Source: Bubalus kerabau
Taxonomy: Eukaryota > Chordata > Mammalia > Artiodactyla > Bovidae
Assembly (NCBI RefSeq): GCF_029407905.1
Contig: NC_073627.1
Span: forward strand, 161,825,697-161,889,696
Direction of reading: 5' to 3'
DNA: 64,000 bases
The position numbers and the translations under genes are program-made. The notes below the pieces were generated by a model, which ran no database searches, had not been told where the DNA came from, and saw only the letters and a list, made by a program, of their open reading frames with translations. This document shows positions 45,951 to 58,098 of this stretch, in pieces; the first letter of the stretch is position 1, and each line of letters starts with the position of its first letter.

Positions 45951-48900
45951 CAGATCAGATCAGATCAGATCAGTGCTCAGTCGTGTCCAACTCTTTGCGA
46001 CCCCATGAATCGCAGCACGCCAGGCCTCCCTGTCCATCACCAACTCCCAGAGTTCACTCAGACTCATGTCCATCGAGTCAGTGATGCCATCCAGCCATCT
46101 CATCCTCTGTCGTCCCCTTCTCCTCTTGCCCCCAGTCCCTCCCAGCATCAGAGTCTTTTCCAATGAGTCAGCTCTCCGCGTGAGGTGGCCAAAGTACTGG
46201 AATTTCAGCTTTAGCATCATTCCTTCCAAAGAAGTCCCAGGGCTAATCTCCTTTAGAATGGACTGGTTGGATCTCCTTGCAGTCCAAGGGACTCTCAAGA
46301 GTCTTCTCCAACACCACAGTTCAAAAGCATCAATTCTTTGGCGCTCAGCTTTCTTCACAGTCCAAGTCACATCCATACATGACCACAGGAAAAACCATAG
46401 CCTTGACTAGACGGACCTTTGTTGGCAAAGTAATGTCTCTGCTTTTGAATATGCTATCTAGGTTGGTCATAACTTTCCTTCCAAGGAGTAAGCGTCTTTT
46501 AATTTCATGGCTGCAGTCACCATCTGCAGTGATTTTGGAGCCCAGAAAAATAAAGTCTGACACTGTTTCCACTGTTTCCCCATCTATCTGCCATGAAGTG
46601 ATGGGACCAGATGCCATGATCTTCATTTTCTGAATGTTGAGCTTTAAGCCAACTTTTTCACTCTCCACTTTCACCTTCATCAAGAGGCTTTTTAGTTCCT
46701 CTTCACTTTCTGCCATAAGGGTGGTGTCATCTGCATATCTGAGGTTATTGATATTTCTCCCGGCAATCTTGATTCCAGCTTGTGCTTCTTCCAGCCCAGG
46801 GTTTCTCATGATGTACTCTGCATATAAGTTAAATAAACAGGGTGACAGTATACAGCCTTGATGTACTCCTTTTCCTATTTGGAACCAGTCTGTTGTTCCA
46901 TGTCCAGTTCTAACTGTTGCTTCCTGACCTGCATACAAATTTCTGAAGAGGCAAATCAGGTGGTCTGGTATTCCCATCTCTTTCAGAATTTTCCACAGTT
47001 TATTGTGATCCACACAGTCAAAGCCTTTGGCATAGTTAAAAGAGCAGAAATAGATGTTTTTCTGGAACTCTCTTGCTTTTTCCATGATCCATCGGATGTT
47101 GACAATTTGATCTCTGGTTCCTCTGCCTTTTCTAAAACCAGCTTGAACATCAGGAAGTTCACGGTTCACATATTGCTGAAGCCTGGCTTAGGGAATTTTA
47201 AGCATTACTTTACTAGCATGTGAGATGAGTGCAATTGTGCGGTAGTTTGAGCTTTCTTTGGCATTGCCTTTCTTTGGGATTGGAATGAAAACTGACCTTT
47301 TCCAGTTCTGTGGCCACTGCTGAGTTTTCCACATTTGCTGGCATATTGAGTGCAGCACTTTCACAGCATCATCTTTCAGGATTTGGAATAGCTCAACTGG
47401 AATTCCAGCACCTCCACTAGCTTTGTTCGTAGTGATGCTTTCTCAGGCCCACTTGACTTCACATTCCAGGATGTCTAGCTCTAGGTCAGTGATCACACCA
47501 TCGTGATTATCTGGGTCATGAAGATCGTTTTTGTACAGTTCTGTGTATTCTTGTCATCTCTTCTTAATATCTTCTGCTTCTGTTAGGTCCATACCATTTC
47601 TGTCCTTTATCGAGCCCATCTTTGCATGCAGTGTTCCTTTGGTATCTCTGATTTTCTTGAAGAGATCTCTAGTCTTTCCCATTCTGTTGTTTTCCTCTAT
47701 TTCTTTGCCTTGATCGCTGAAGAAGGCTTTCTTATCTCTTCTTGCTATTCTTTGGAACTCTGCATTCAGATGTTTATATCTTTCCTTTTCTCCTTTGCTT
47801 TTCGCTTCTCTCCTTTTCACAGCTATTTGTAAGGCCTCCCCAGACAGCCATTTTGCTTTTTTGCATTTCTTTTCCATGGAGATGGTCTTGATCCCTGTCT
47901 CCTGTACAATGTCATGAACCTCATTCCATAGCTCATCAGGCACTCTGTCTATCAGATCTAGGCCCTTAAATCTATTTCTCACTTCCACTGTATAATCATA
48001 AGGGATTTGATTTAGGTCATACCTGAATGGTCTAGTGGTTTTCCCTACTTTCTTCAATTTAAGTCTGAATTTGGCAATAAGGAGTTCATGGTCTGAGCCA
48101 CAGTCAGCTCCTGGTCTTGTTTTTGCTGACTGGATAGAGCTTCTTCATCTTTGGCTGCAAAGAATATAATCAGTCTGATTTTGGTGTTGACCATCTGGTG
48201 ATGTCCATGTGTAGAGTCTTCTCCTGTGTTGTTGGAAGAGGGTGTTTGTTATGACCAGTGCATTTTCTTGGCAAAACTCTATTAGTCTTTGCCCTGCTTC
48301 ATTCCGTATTCCAAGGCCAAATTTGCCTGTTACTCCAGGTGTTTCTTGACTTCCTACTTTTGCATTCCAGTCCCCTGTAATGAAAAGGACATCTTTTTTG
48401 GGTGTTAGTTCTAAAAGGTCTTGTAGGTTTTCATAGAACCGTTCAACTTCATCTTCTTCAGCGTTACTGGTTGGGGCATAGACTTGGATTACTGTGATAC
48501 TGAATGGTTTGCCTTGGAAACGAACAGAAATCATTCTGTCGTTTTTGAGATTGCATCCAAGTACTGCATTTCGGACTCTTTTGTTGACCATGATGGCCAC
48601 TCCATTTCTTCTGAGGGATTCTTGCCCGCAGTAGTAGATATAATGGTCATCTGAGTTAAATTCACCCATTCCAGTCCTTTTCAGTTCGCTGATTCCTAGA
48701 ATGTCGACATTCACTCTTGCCATCTCTTGTTTGACCACTTCCAATTTGCCTTGATTCATGGACCTGACATTCCAGGTTCCTATGCAATATTGCTCTTTAC
48801 AGCATCGGAACTTGCTTCTATCACCAGTCACATCCACAGCTGGATATTCTTGTGGCTTTGGCTCCACCCCTTCATTCTTTCTGGAGTTATTTCTCCACTG

Positions 48901-48986
48901 ATCTCTAGTAGCATATTGGGCACCTTCTGACCTGGGGAGTTTCTCTTTCAGTATCCTATCATTTTGCCTTTTCATACTATTCATGG
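45951..48986 (-). mobile_element. Near full-length BovB (RTE) LINE, inactive
   Basis: About 3.04 kb, antisense to the liprin-like gene, with a (GATCA)n 3' tail at 45951 and an 8-bp duplication. From its 5' end it encodes an AP-like endonuclease (…IGTWNVRSMNQGK…, GDWNAKVG, about 48800-48150). A connector follows (47554-48057), then reverse transcriptase (46345-47169) with an intact L-R-Y-A-D-D-T-T box (about 46735), and a C-terminal region. In-frame stops break it: TGA at 48147-48145 and 47556-47554, further stops near 47445 and 47190, plus a small deletion about 46370. It cannot encode one continuous polyprotein. The 5' UTR is truncated. It has low divergence, so it is among the younger elements here. 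Confidence 0.94.
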
Positions 48987-48994
48987 GGACGTTT
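48987..48994. repeat. BovB target-site duplication, right
   Basis: GGACGTTT, matching 45943-45950. Confidence 0.75.
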
Positions 48995-49193
48995 AGGAAA
49001 AGCAAATACTCTGGCAGGAGGTGTTCTGCCCACTGAGACCAAGCCCAGGAACAGAGAGAAAAATTCCCGTGACGCAGCTTCCGAAACAGAACTAATCCAG
49101 TAGACACGTGCATTTAGGTTTTGTCTCAGCTTACTAAAAACGGCAGCGGCTACACCACTTGGCCTGTTTGGATGCTCTGCTCTCCCTTTGTAG

Positions 49194-49328
49194 GAGGAGG
49201 ATAAAAACCGACCTTTGCAGGAGCACCTGGAGCTGGAGGAGCAGAAGCTGCAGCAGACGCTGCCCAGGGCGGAGACGCTGCCAGAAGTGGAGGCTGAGCT
49301 GGCTCAGCGGGTGGCCGCGCTCTCCAAG
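49194..49328 (+). CDS. PPFIA1-like exon 6 (45 codons)
   Basis: Acceptor 'ctccctttgtag', then EEDKNRPLQEHLELEEQKLQ…ETLPEVEAELAQRVAALSK, aligning codon for codon with the liprin-alpha exon TEDKNRQLQERLELAEQ. About 6 of 45 residues differ, two of them to proline (NRPLQ, TLPRAE), which would kink a coiled coil. The donor GTGCTG is weak. Phase 0. Confidence 0.86.
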
Positions 49329-50551
49329 GTGCTGCTCTGGGTCCTTGCGGGGCTGGCGCGGGGAGGGCCTGTTCCATGCTGTCCCACCGTGCCCCTCCCC
49401 GTGCTGCTCAGTCCACAGAGGAGCGCAGCCGCGGGGAGCGTGCTGCCCGGCTGAGATGGGAGCACGCCCTGAGTGTCAGACAGTCCCGGCTCCCGTGTCA
49501 TCCCTCCGTTAATTTCCCTCCAGTTTTGTCCTGTGTTCTGAGTGTCCCCAGGACGCTTCAGCTCCGAGTCACTGCTGCTCAGAGTTCAGTCAGCACCTCA
49601 AAGCCTAGCAGGATAGAGAGCTAGAAAAATCCCATTCTCGTTTAAGAGATGGCCAAAATAGCTCTTTAATGAACACAGTTTTAAGTCTTGATTCATACAT
49701 TGTTGAGTAAGTCACAGCGGGGCACGGTGCAGACCCGGGGCCCCACTCCCAGCTTGCAGTCCCCGGGAGCCCACGGGTGAGAGGCCGCGTCCCGGACCCG
49801 TGGCGCTGCTGGGGGCATGTTCCCCACAGCCCGCCAGCCACCCCGTCCTTCTGGTGGGAAAGGTGTTGCCCCACACTGCTGGTGGGTACTGGCTGGGCAT
49901 GGAGAGGTGGGCCTGTGCTGGTGCGGCTGTCCGGAGCGTTGCCCAGAGCTCAGTGAGCGGCTGAGGGGCTTGCCATTCGCGGGAGGCCGGTGGTGCCGGG
50001 TGCTCCCAAACCCTCCCAGAGCAGGGTCACTAACAGCCGCCAGGGGGCACCCTTCTGCCTGTGATCTTCCTCTCAAGGGTTGGTTTCTTCTCTCCCCTGA
50101 CATCTCTGCTGTCTGTCCCCGGTCGGCCTTGTAGTCTGAACTTTGGTCTTCCGGAAGCTCTGTCACTAAGGAGGCTAAACTGTTGGAACTGACCTCCCAG
50201 CTTAGGAAGGTAGAATGTGTGCTCTTGTGCGTCCCGTGCTTGCCACTGCCCTGCCCGCGCTGGCTCGCCACAGGCAGTCTGAGGAGGCTGTGCAGCGGCC
50301 GCGGGTGCGGGGCCCGGGGCGGGGGCGAGCACGTCTCCTCTCACGAGCCGGTCACCATCACCCTCCGTCAGCCACGTGTCACACGCGAAGCTGCGCTGGC
50401 TGCGTGAGCAGGCGAGCGGGCGTGCCCCCCGCGAACCCGGAGCCAGTGGTCTGCACAGAGCATAGCCCGCTTGCCACCCCTGCGGTCACAGCCCGCGTGT
50501 CATCAGGACAGGGTCGTTGCGAGCGGAGCTGACGCTGTTCTTGGCCGACAG
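49329..50551. other. Intron 6 with a CpG-rich core
   Basis: Unique sequence. 50240-50450 is strikingly CpG-rich (gcagcggccgcgggtgcgg, cggggcgggggcgagcacg), like a small intronic CpG island. Long frames here on both strands are compositional. Confidence 0.45.
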
Positions 50552-50635
50552 GTGGAAGAGAGACACCGTAACATCAAGGAGAGGCTGCGCCAGATGGAGG
50601 CCCAACTGGAGGAGAACAAGAAGGAGCTGCTGTGG
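50552..50635 (+). CDS. PPFIA1-like exon 7 (28 codons)
   Basis: Acceptor 'ttggccgacag', donor tgg|GTGCGT. Reads VEERHRNIKERLRQMEAQLE…KKELLW, matching AEERHGNIEERLRQMEAQLE of liprin-alpha-1. The C-terminal residues (ELLW for ELQR) differ. Phase 0. It is the last exon before a gap where several parental coiled-coil exons are missing. Confidence 0.85.
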
Positions 50636-52370
50636 GTGCGTGTGCTGATGGGGAGGCCGCGTCCGGGCCAGAGACGTGGCTTGGGCGGGGGCCAGTTCTG
50701 CTGTCTCTGCCGCTCAGGTCTCTGCCGTCGAGTGTGTGTGTATAGCCCTGTCTGCTGGTCCAGGCACCCAACCTTGGGAGCAGGGCCAGATGTGGTCACC
50801 CGTAGGTGGTGGGCAGGGGCCAGGGGGTCCCCACGTTCAAAGAGGCTGCTTGTTGCTCTGACCAGCCAGGCCGGGGAGCTGCTCGGGATACAGTTGGACC
50901 TTACTAGTGCCCCTCAGACAAACCTAAGGGTGACAGCCTGAGGCCTATGGTGCCCAGCTGTGGAGGTGCTTGCCTCGGACATGGCGCTGGAGTCCCACAT
51001 GCCCAACTGCTGGTCCAGACATGGTGTGTGTGTGTAGGATGGCTGCTCCTAGGCAGGAGGAGAACCATAGTTCTGCTGTGACAGAAGGCCTGTCAGGAAA
51101 GGGCGATGGTGGGGGCTCGCATCAGAGAGTCCTGAGAGAGGTTTCCCAGAAGGGTTGGCCACACGGTGATGCAGACCATTCAGGAAATGGAGTGGGGATC
51201 CCAGGTCCAGCCTCAAGTGTCAGTACTGTCCCCACCATACCTGTGTTCTTGGGCCTGACTGCAGAGCCTCACACGCGGGCTCCCGGGGGGCTGTGGTTCT
51301 GACTCCCATCATGAGACCTGCAGTGAGGCTCCCTCCCTGCTTAGGCAGAGAGGACAAGGTCTCCTGATCGGGGGTGCACTTCCTTACTTTCAGAACTGCT
51401 ATTCAGAGGCTGTTGCGATTGGGATGCTGTTTATGACTAAGCCAATTCAAAGTCAATTTTTGTTTTGCTTTAAAAATATTTGAATGCCGATGCCTTATTG
51501 GGGAAGCCGTGACAGGTTTTATTTCCATGGGCTCAAAAAGGGGTGGCCCAGCCCTGGGGAGGGGTCGTGACACAGACAGAGGGCGAAGGTACTGCCCATG
51601 GGGGACAGGGAGCCGGCAAGCCAGCACCTCGAGGCTGCCCCTTGGTTGCTTTGAGGTCATATCTGGGAAATCAAGGCAGGACCTGGGAGAGAGTGGGGCA
51701 GGGGGGAGAGACTTGTGGAGAGAAGGGTGTGAGGTGTGAGAGCGGGAGGGTGGCATGGGGCCCAGCAGGCACTCTCCCGTGCGTCTCAGATGACAGAGCC
51801 GACCTCGCGGTGTGAGGGGCCATCCCCAGAACAGCCCGAGGGCCTGTGCCCTGAGAGGAGAGCCACGGGGGTGCTGGCCCTCCCGTCCCCGGCTGCCCCT
51901 GCTCGCTCCTGTCTGTGTGTGTTCAGACCAGCATGGGAAACAGAGGGCTGGGAACCTGCGAGGACGGCACTCCCCGGTGAACTAGTACCAGTGATAACCT
52001 CTGAGGGGGGACCCAGCGGCTGCGGAGCTGAAGGATTTTTTTCTAATTTTCCTTCAGCGTGGCTGATGGAAGCATGGATGTATTTTTTTACTTTTCGGTT
52101 TTTGTCTCTGACTCCATCAGCCCACCCTTGTGAATAACCTCATAGGATTGCCTTCCGTCCACACTAAGACCTGAGTGTCACCAGGCCATCTAGGAACTGG
52201 AGTCTCCTCCTGCCCGTTTCTTCAGTACTGCTCGCTTAAGAGATGGCAGTGTCTCATAAGCATGGCCCATGTGTCCAAAGTCAGGGCTTCCATGTAAAAT
52301 TGTGTTCAGTTCCTGATAGACTTGAGCTGCCCAGAATGTCGCTGACGAGACGTGGTCCTGTCGTGCCTAG
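50636..52370. other. Region lacking the expected coiled-coil exons
   Basis: In PPFIA1 this interval should carry exons starting ARQREKMNEEHNKRL and continuing to the exon before VQTLNEQDWE. I find none in any frame. The 1.7 kb is unique sequence with GC-rich chance frames. Both flanking exons are phase 0 here, so the omission keeps the frame. Confidence 0.6.
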
Positions 52371-52594
52371 GTGCAGCCCCTGAAGGATCAGGACCGGGAG
52401 CACGGGCAGCAAGCCAGCGTGCTAGCCAACGTGGCCCAGGCGTTCGAGAGTGACGAGGGCGCGTCTGACGGCGAGGGTGACGGGGTCACCCTCTTCAGCT
52501 CGGCCTCTCTGCTGTCGCCCAGCGGGCAGGCCGATGCCGAGACTCTGGCCATGATGATTCAGGAGCAGCTGGACAAGATCAACGAAGAGATCCG
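52371..52594 (+). CDS. PPFIA1-like exon 8 (74 codons + 2 nt)
   Basis: Acceptor 'tcgtgcctag', donor atccg|GTGGGT. Reads VQPLKDQDREHGQQASVLAN, then VAQAFESDEGASDGEGD, LLSPSGQADAETLAMMIQEQ, ending NEEI(R). Collinear with PPFIA1 and of identical length. The acidic FESD…SDGE segment and the LSPSGQAD box are conserved liprin-alpha features between coiled coil and SAM region. Ends in phase 2, as does the parent. Confidence 0.88.
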
Positions 52595-54412
52595 GTGGGT
52601 GTGCCTGAGCCCAACTCCCCAGAAACTCGGTTCCTCTGAGGAGCTGTCTTCTGCTTAGAGAAGTCTGAGTGTTCCTTAGTAAGAAAACGGACTTCAGGTC
52701 TGCTTCCAGAAGTTTCAGTTCTGAGCTTGCCCTTGATTATAGAGCTCAGTCAGCCAGGGCATTCTGTCCACAGTGTGGTGTCGGCACTCTGCGGGGGCGG
52801 GTGTTGTGGGGTGTCCCCCTCTCGGCTCTGGGCCCCAAGGTGGGTGAGGTGCCGAGGCGGTGTCTCCTGCGGCCCGTGCATCCTCCGGCACTGAGGGTTC
52901 GCCCTCGTGTGTCCCTCGGAGCCTCCCACGTTCTGGTGAAAAGCAACCTGGAACAGAAAAGCTGGGGTTCTGGGGTTGGCAAATTCCCACTCAGATCTGC
53001 ATTTCCTTTTTAACTTAATACAGTGTGAAGATTGGCTTGTGGTAAGATAGTGATATGTTACTGTATGTTACTCTCAGGACATGTGTTTGAGTTTTTCTCA
53101 TCTCATCAATATATTTAAAATGTTTTCTTTAGACACAGTCTTGGCAGTTCTAACAGTTTACAAAACAGGATAGAACCCAAAGGCCCGCCTTGTGGTGAGC
53201 AGGGGGCCTTGGGGTCTGGGTGCAGCGGGGTGGCTGGGGGCCCTGAGGCCTGCCTGGTGCCACACCCACGCACCTGTGCCTCCCGTCCCGAGTCCACGTT
53301 CAGAGTGGCCGCAGGCCGGTGACCCTGCACAGGACCTGGCAGAGCTGCTGCTCAGATTGTTCTCGTCCCGTCAGCCCTGGCCGAGGTGCCTGTTTCTGCC
53401 GGTCGAGTGCGGGGGGCTCGGGCAAAAGGCAGGGGTGAACGGCACAGCCAGCAAACGCAGATAGTGCCGCCTGCACTTTTGATGCCGAGACAGACTGCCT
53501 TATGGGCCGTGTTTGAGCCACAGACAAGCTCAGAAAGACTGTCTTTCCCCATCCCTGTAGGAAATTTGGAACGGTTATATATTAATATTTTTGTTTTTAC
53601 AGCAGGTGGTCAGGTAAAAGTGATTCTTTCCTTATGCAACAAGTTGACATGATGTAAATGGTAAATTCTGTCCATCAACTTGTCAACAATGAAAAACTTT
53701 CAAGATGTGTAAGTAGAAGTGAAACTTGAGAGTTTACTACCTGTAAGGATCTTGTATTTTAATTTGGAAACCATTTGCATAATCATGCATTTAACCTGTA
53801 TATAAAATCATCCACGACACATTAGGGGAGAAGAGCAGTAACTAAATTCTAGGTTAATACAGCAGATTGACATGAATCCAGAAACTCACACAAAGCTGGT
53901 GGAGAACTTCAAGTGATGCGTTTGCACATATACAACCTTTAAAAAAAAATTAAAAGATCAACTCAGCACTTCATCTGGTCTGGAGACTCGTGTTTAGAAA
54001 CTCCAGCTTGCTCATGAATAGCTGTTTTGGTTATACAGAGTTCCGGATTCCCAATGGAAAAGACTTGAGGCACTGACGTGCATCTCTGCCCTGAGGGCAG
54101 GGAAGGTAAAGGTTGTCAACTTCAGGTATCTCCTCACATGGAGAGAGTCGCCACCCAGACCCCATCAGAATGGTAGAGTAAATAAGTCAAATCAAACGTG
54201 AATGATCAGGGACCACTTTGTAAGACTCAATGATAAGTTATTTTAAGTTTGAGAAGATTCCAAAGAGGGAAAGTTGAACCTTTTTGCTGAGATGTTAATT
54301 GAGCAACTGTTCGTGGAATTTGCTAATCGTGACACAGAATGCAAGCCCAAATTTGTTGTCCAGACACATGCCTCTGGTGACAAATGCAGGTGGTGATTTT
54401 ATTCTATTTTAG
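52595..54412. other. Intron 8, unique DNA
   Basis: No exon or identifiable repeat. The first ~800 bp is GC-rich and open in several frames by composition; the rest is AT-rich. Confidence 0.45.
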
Positions 54413-54623
54413 GTTGATCCAAGAAAAGGCCGAGGGGATTGAGAGCAGGGTGGGCAAGAGGAGCCCAAGTAACCTTCGTCGTTTTAAAACCTTGAATTCC
54501 CTCAACCTGAATCCCGCCTCCTCGCATGCCAGCTCCTTCCCGCCCAGCAGAGGGCGCTCCAAGCCCCGAAGGAGGCGGCGCAGGCTGGCGCGGAAAGTAG
54601 ACAAGCTGGACATCAAGACTCTG
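54413..54623 (+). CDS. PPFIA1-like exon 9 (70 codons)
   Basis: Acceptor 'attctattttag'; the first G completes the split Arg codon. Reads LIQEKAEGIESRVGKRSPSN, then FKTLNSLNLNPASSHASSFP, ending KVDKLDIKTL; donor GTATGT. Compared with liprin-alpha-1 (LIQEEKENTEQRAEEIESRVG), a block of several codons is deleted in frame. The phospho-rich STPRRIPHSPAREVDRLG segment has become the Arg-rich 'SKPRRRRRRLARKVDKLD'. That creates a strongly basic stretch absent from the parent, possibly a nuclear or acid-binding signal (inference). Frame intact. Confidence 0.85.
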
Positions 54624-54759
54624 GTATGTGTCTGTGCTTCTCTCCGAGCACACTGTTTTTCTTTTGTTTGTTTGTTTTTTCTCTTTTCACCCAGAAGAAA
54701 ATCAGGTACATTTGCTACACTCAGAGGTCTAAGATTTTTAAAACTGCCTAGGCTTTCAT

Positions 54760-54966
54760 CGGGCTTCCCTAGTGGCTCAGACAGTAAAGCATCTGTCTGC
54801 AATGCAGGAGACCCGGGTATGATCCCTGGGTTGGGAAGATCCCCTGGAGAAGGAAATGGCAGCCCACTCCAGTATCCTTGCCTGGAAAATCCCATGGACC
54901 GCAGAGCCTGGTAGGCCACTGTCCATGGGGTCGCCAAGAGTCGGACACAACTGAGCGAGATCATTC
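54760..54966 (+). repeat. Bov-tA SINE
   Basis: Sense copy 'gggcttccctagtggctcag' to 'cacaactgagcgagatcatt', just after exon 9. Confidence 0.92.
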
Positions 54967-57189
54967 CATAATCGCACAGCGACAAATTAGTCTTGATATT
55001 TGGACCACCAGCTTAGCACGTCATCATGAACTCAGCCAGAGCCTGCCTCTGTAACGTTGGGCCTGGCCTGTGCTGGGACAACAGCAGCTGCAGGGAAGTT
55101 GCTGTTCTCAGGGAGCAGACTGCTTCGTGAGAGTAACCGTAGGCAGCTCTCACGGAGTGTGGAAACCGGGCAGCACATTTCCCACTGGGGATGCCTGGCT
55201 GCAGGGTGCAGGGCGTGCGGCGGGAACCAAACCAGGAATCTAAACTGGTCTGCTTGCTGATGGGCCTGGCCGTGCGCTCAGGCCAGCTCTGCGTGTGAAA
55301 CCAGGTTAAAAGCCCGGTGCCCCAGGGCCCCAGGGAAGAGGTCAGGCTTCTTCACTCTTCCGAGTCTGAAAACGGGATGACGACCTAGGGCTTTTGGTGA
55401 CAGAGTGTGTGGCTCTGAAGCACGTGTCCCAGCTTTCTTCCCTGCTTGCTTAGGTTTTGTGCATTGCTGTTTACCCATGAAATCAGGTTCACAACACTCT
55501 GCTTTGTCACTGCACTTGTATTGTCCCTTTTTTGGTGTTCCACCCACTTCATGTTAGCTGCATTGTTAGTCAGCATATCATTAAATTAAGTGTGAATCAT
55601 TGTAGCGGTATGTGAAGTGGTAACTAGTCCATTGTGTGGTCTTTGGAGACACTGTTTTTCTAATTTGCATCATTGGCTAATTAGTTGATATTTAAAATTC
55701 TTTGACGATTTCTCTGTGGTTTCATGCTTGATTTCCTTCCGAGTATTTGTAAAAGAACAGTTGTGTATATTTTGTCCTGTTGTTGGAGTTCTCTGACGGT
55801 GCGTCTGCTTTCATCATTGGTTTTGATTTCCTGGCTCATCCTGTTGTCTGCTTAGTGGTTGTCAATTCAGAGCGCAGCTTCCCACCACTGCCCCCCCTCG
55901 CCCCCGAGGCTGTAGTTCACCCATCCATCTCCCCTTCCCCGTCCTCCCACCTGTTCAGGTCATAGCAGTGCTGTGGGTGCACTTAGTCGGGTTTGTGCTT
56001 TGTCTTCATGTCTCATTAAATGGTGTTTTTCCCCCAGAGCAGTAAGTTTGAATTAGCCTATCACTATGCAGTTACAAGCATAATGTAGATGGATCCTCAA
56101 CTACATATCATGTGTAATTCATAAATGAGATTATCCTTACCTATAGAAATGATCTTCTTAAGTGTAGAATTAATGGACTTTTGACACAATATCCTTTCTA
56201 TGTTGGTGCTTGTATTTAAGACTATAAATCTCATCAGCTTTTGCACAGTTAATGTCTCTACTAGACTCTTTAAAAAACTATCTTCTATGGTGAATAAAAT
56301 GTAAAGACTGCACCTGCTATTATGCTAGCTTCCATTCTTACATATTTTCACAGGGCACCTGCTTTAATCAATTTATTTTGAGAAATTTTAAATCAAATTC
56401 TAGGTAAGCATTTTACATTAATATCCAATAGGTGGTTAGATTTGTTCAGTGTTAAAATAGGTATTATGGTAACTTCCTCATCAGTTAAATCACTATTTTA
56501 AAGTATAACATCTTTTTTATTAAGAGAAACTAACGTATAGAGAAGTTTGGCTGAGAAGAGACAACTGTTAAGGCCCTTTATTGTAGAGAATGCTGTGCTT
56601 TAATAAATCATGATGTTGTAATAGAATTGTATCCTCCTGAGTAATAATTTATAGTGTTTAGTAAATCTTGAATAGCTTATTTAATTTCTGTGGTCAAAAA
56701 AAATGTTCTGTTTCCAGTTACACGTTCTCTAAATCGTCATCTCACTTCTATGTTTGCCATCATTTTTGCTATACTGTGTTTGTCTATGCTGATTCTTGAA
56801 GTTTTAGTTTCAAAGTCACAATAAATCTGGTTTCTCTTCCTTTCTTTGCATGCATCTATCAGCCTAGTGATTTAAGGAAGCATTGTTGAAAGGTAAACTA
56901 TTTAGTAATTTAGCATGCCTTTGTTTCTCTGTGAAGTGTTAGAGAGTCCTTATCATTTTACGTGAATGAACACTGTGTGGTTATGTACTGGTGAAGAATT
57001 GACATTTTAATGGAAGTAATGAAACTCACCCACCACTTAAAATATGTTGATGGTTCTGTTGGAAATAGGTCATTCGTTGGGACCATTGTAACAGTTTGCC
57101 TATATCCCACTTGTTTGCCTTCTAATCATCTCATGCTTATTTATAGTAGATATAGTATTATTTATTACTTTTAAAATTTTCTTTACTTA
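54967..57189. other. Intron 9, mostly AT-rich unique DNA
   Basis: No exon recognised. No strong repeat family except AT-rich tracts. Confidence 0.45.
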
Positions 57190-57302
57190 TTTTTTTGGCC
57201 ATGCTGCACAGCTTATGGGATCTTAGTTCCCCAACCAGGGATCAGACTGGTGTCCCGACAGTGAAAATGCCAAGTCCTAATGTCTGGACTACCATGGAAT
57301 CT
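57190..57302 (-). repeat. CHR-type SINE
   Basis: Antisense 'ttttttggccatgctgcaca', 'cttagttccccaaccaggga'. Confidence 0.75.
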
Positions 57303-57384
57303 CCGCTTAGAGTTTTTTAAAAACAAATGACTGACTCAGAGCCATAGATGTTAGATTTGGAGGAAGCCAATTTAATGATGGTGG

Positions 57385-57595
57385 GTAGCAGTGTGCAGGT
57401 GACTCTGTGCGCCAGGCACCGTGTCAAATGCTTTCCGAGTCTGTCATGTAATCCCGCAGACACCCAGGTGAGGTCCAGGCTGCTGTTATCCCCATTCAGC
57501 AGACATGGACACTGAGGCTTCGAGAGGCCGGGCACCGTGCCCAGGCTCGCACACCCAGTAGCAACTGTATAAGTGAGACCTGTCTGGACCCCGAA
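57385..57595 (-). repeat. MIR/MIR-like SINE
   Basis: 'gcgccaggcaccgtgtcaaa', 'ctgttatccccattcagcag' and 'gacactgaggcttcgagagg' give the MIR core and tail order. Confidence 0.65.
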
Positions 57596-57689
57596 GGGGT
57601 TAATCTGTTCCCCACACTGTTGCCACCACTGTCTTTCCTGTCTTCAGACCCAGGACCAGCGGAAAAGCTGGGAGTCCAGGCGAGATCAT

Positions 57690-57868
57690 TTTTTTTAATT
57701 AGTTTATTTTTTAATTGAAGGGTAATTGCTTTACAGAACTTTGTTCTTTTCTGTCAAACCTCAACATGAACCATCCATAGGTACAGATACATCCCTTCCC
57801 TTTTGAACCTCCCTCCCATCTCCCTCCCCATCCCACCCCTCTAGGTTGAAACCAATCAGTTCTTAGTG
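57690..57868 (-). repeat. Ruminant L1 3' UTR fragment
   Basis: Antisense 'ttaattgaagggtaattgct', 'caacatgaaccatccatagg', 'cctccctcccatctccctcc'. Confidence 0.8.
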
Positions 57869-57875
57869 AAGACCT

Positions 57876-58098
57876 AGGACGGAGGAGCCTGGTAGGCTGC
57901 AGTCCATGGGGTCGCTACGAGCCGGACACGACTGAGCGATTTCACTTTCACTTTTCACTTTCATGCATTGCAGAAGGAAATGGCAACCCACTCCAGTGTT
58001 CTTGCCTGGAGAATCCCAGGGACGGGGGAGCCTGGTGGGCTGCCGTCTATGGGGTCACACAGAGTCGGACACGACTGAAGTGACTTAGCAGCAGCAGT
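57876..58098 (+). repeat. Bov-A2 SINE, 5'-truncated
   Basis: Starts inside the first monomer ('cggaggagcctggtaggctg') and ends 'gtgacttagcagcagcag'. Confidence 0.9.

Noticed and set aside
46345..49113. Long frames resembling an endonuclease/reverse transcriptase gene
   Set aside because: They are pieces of one BovB LINE with in-frame stops, not host genes.
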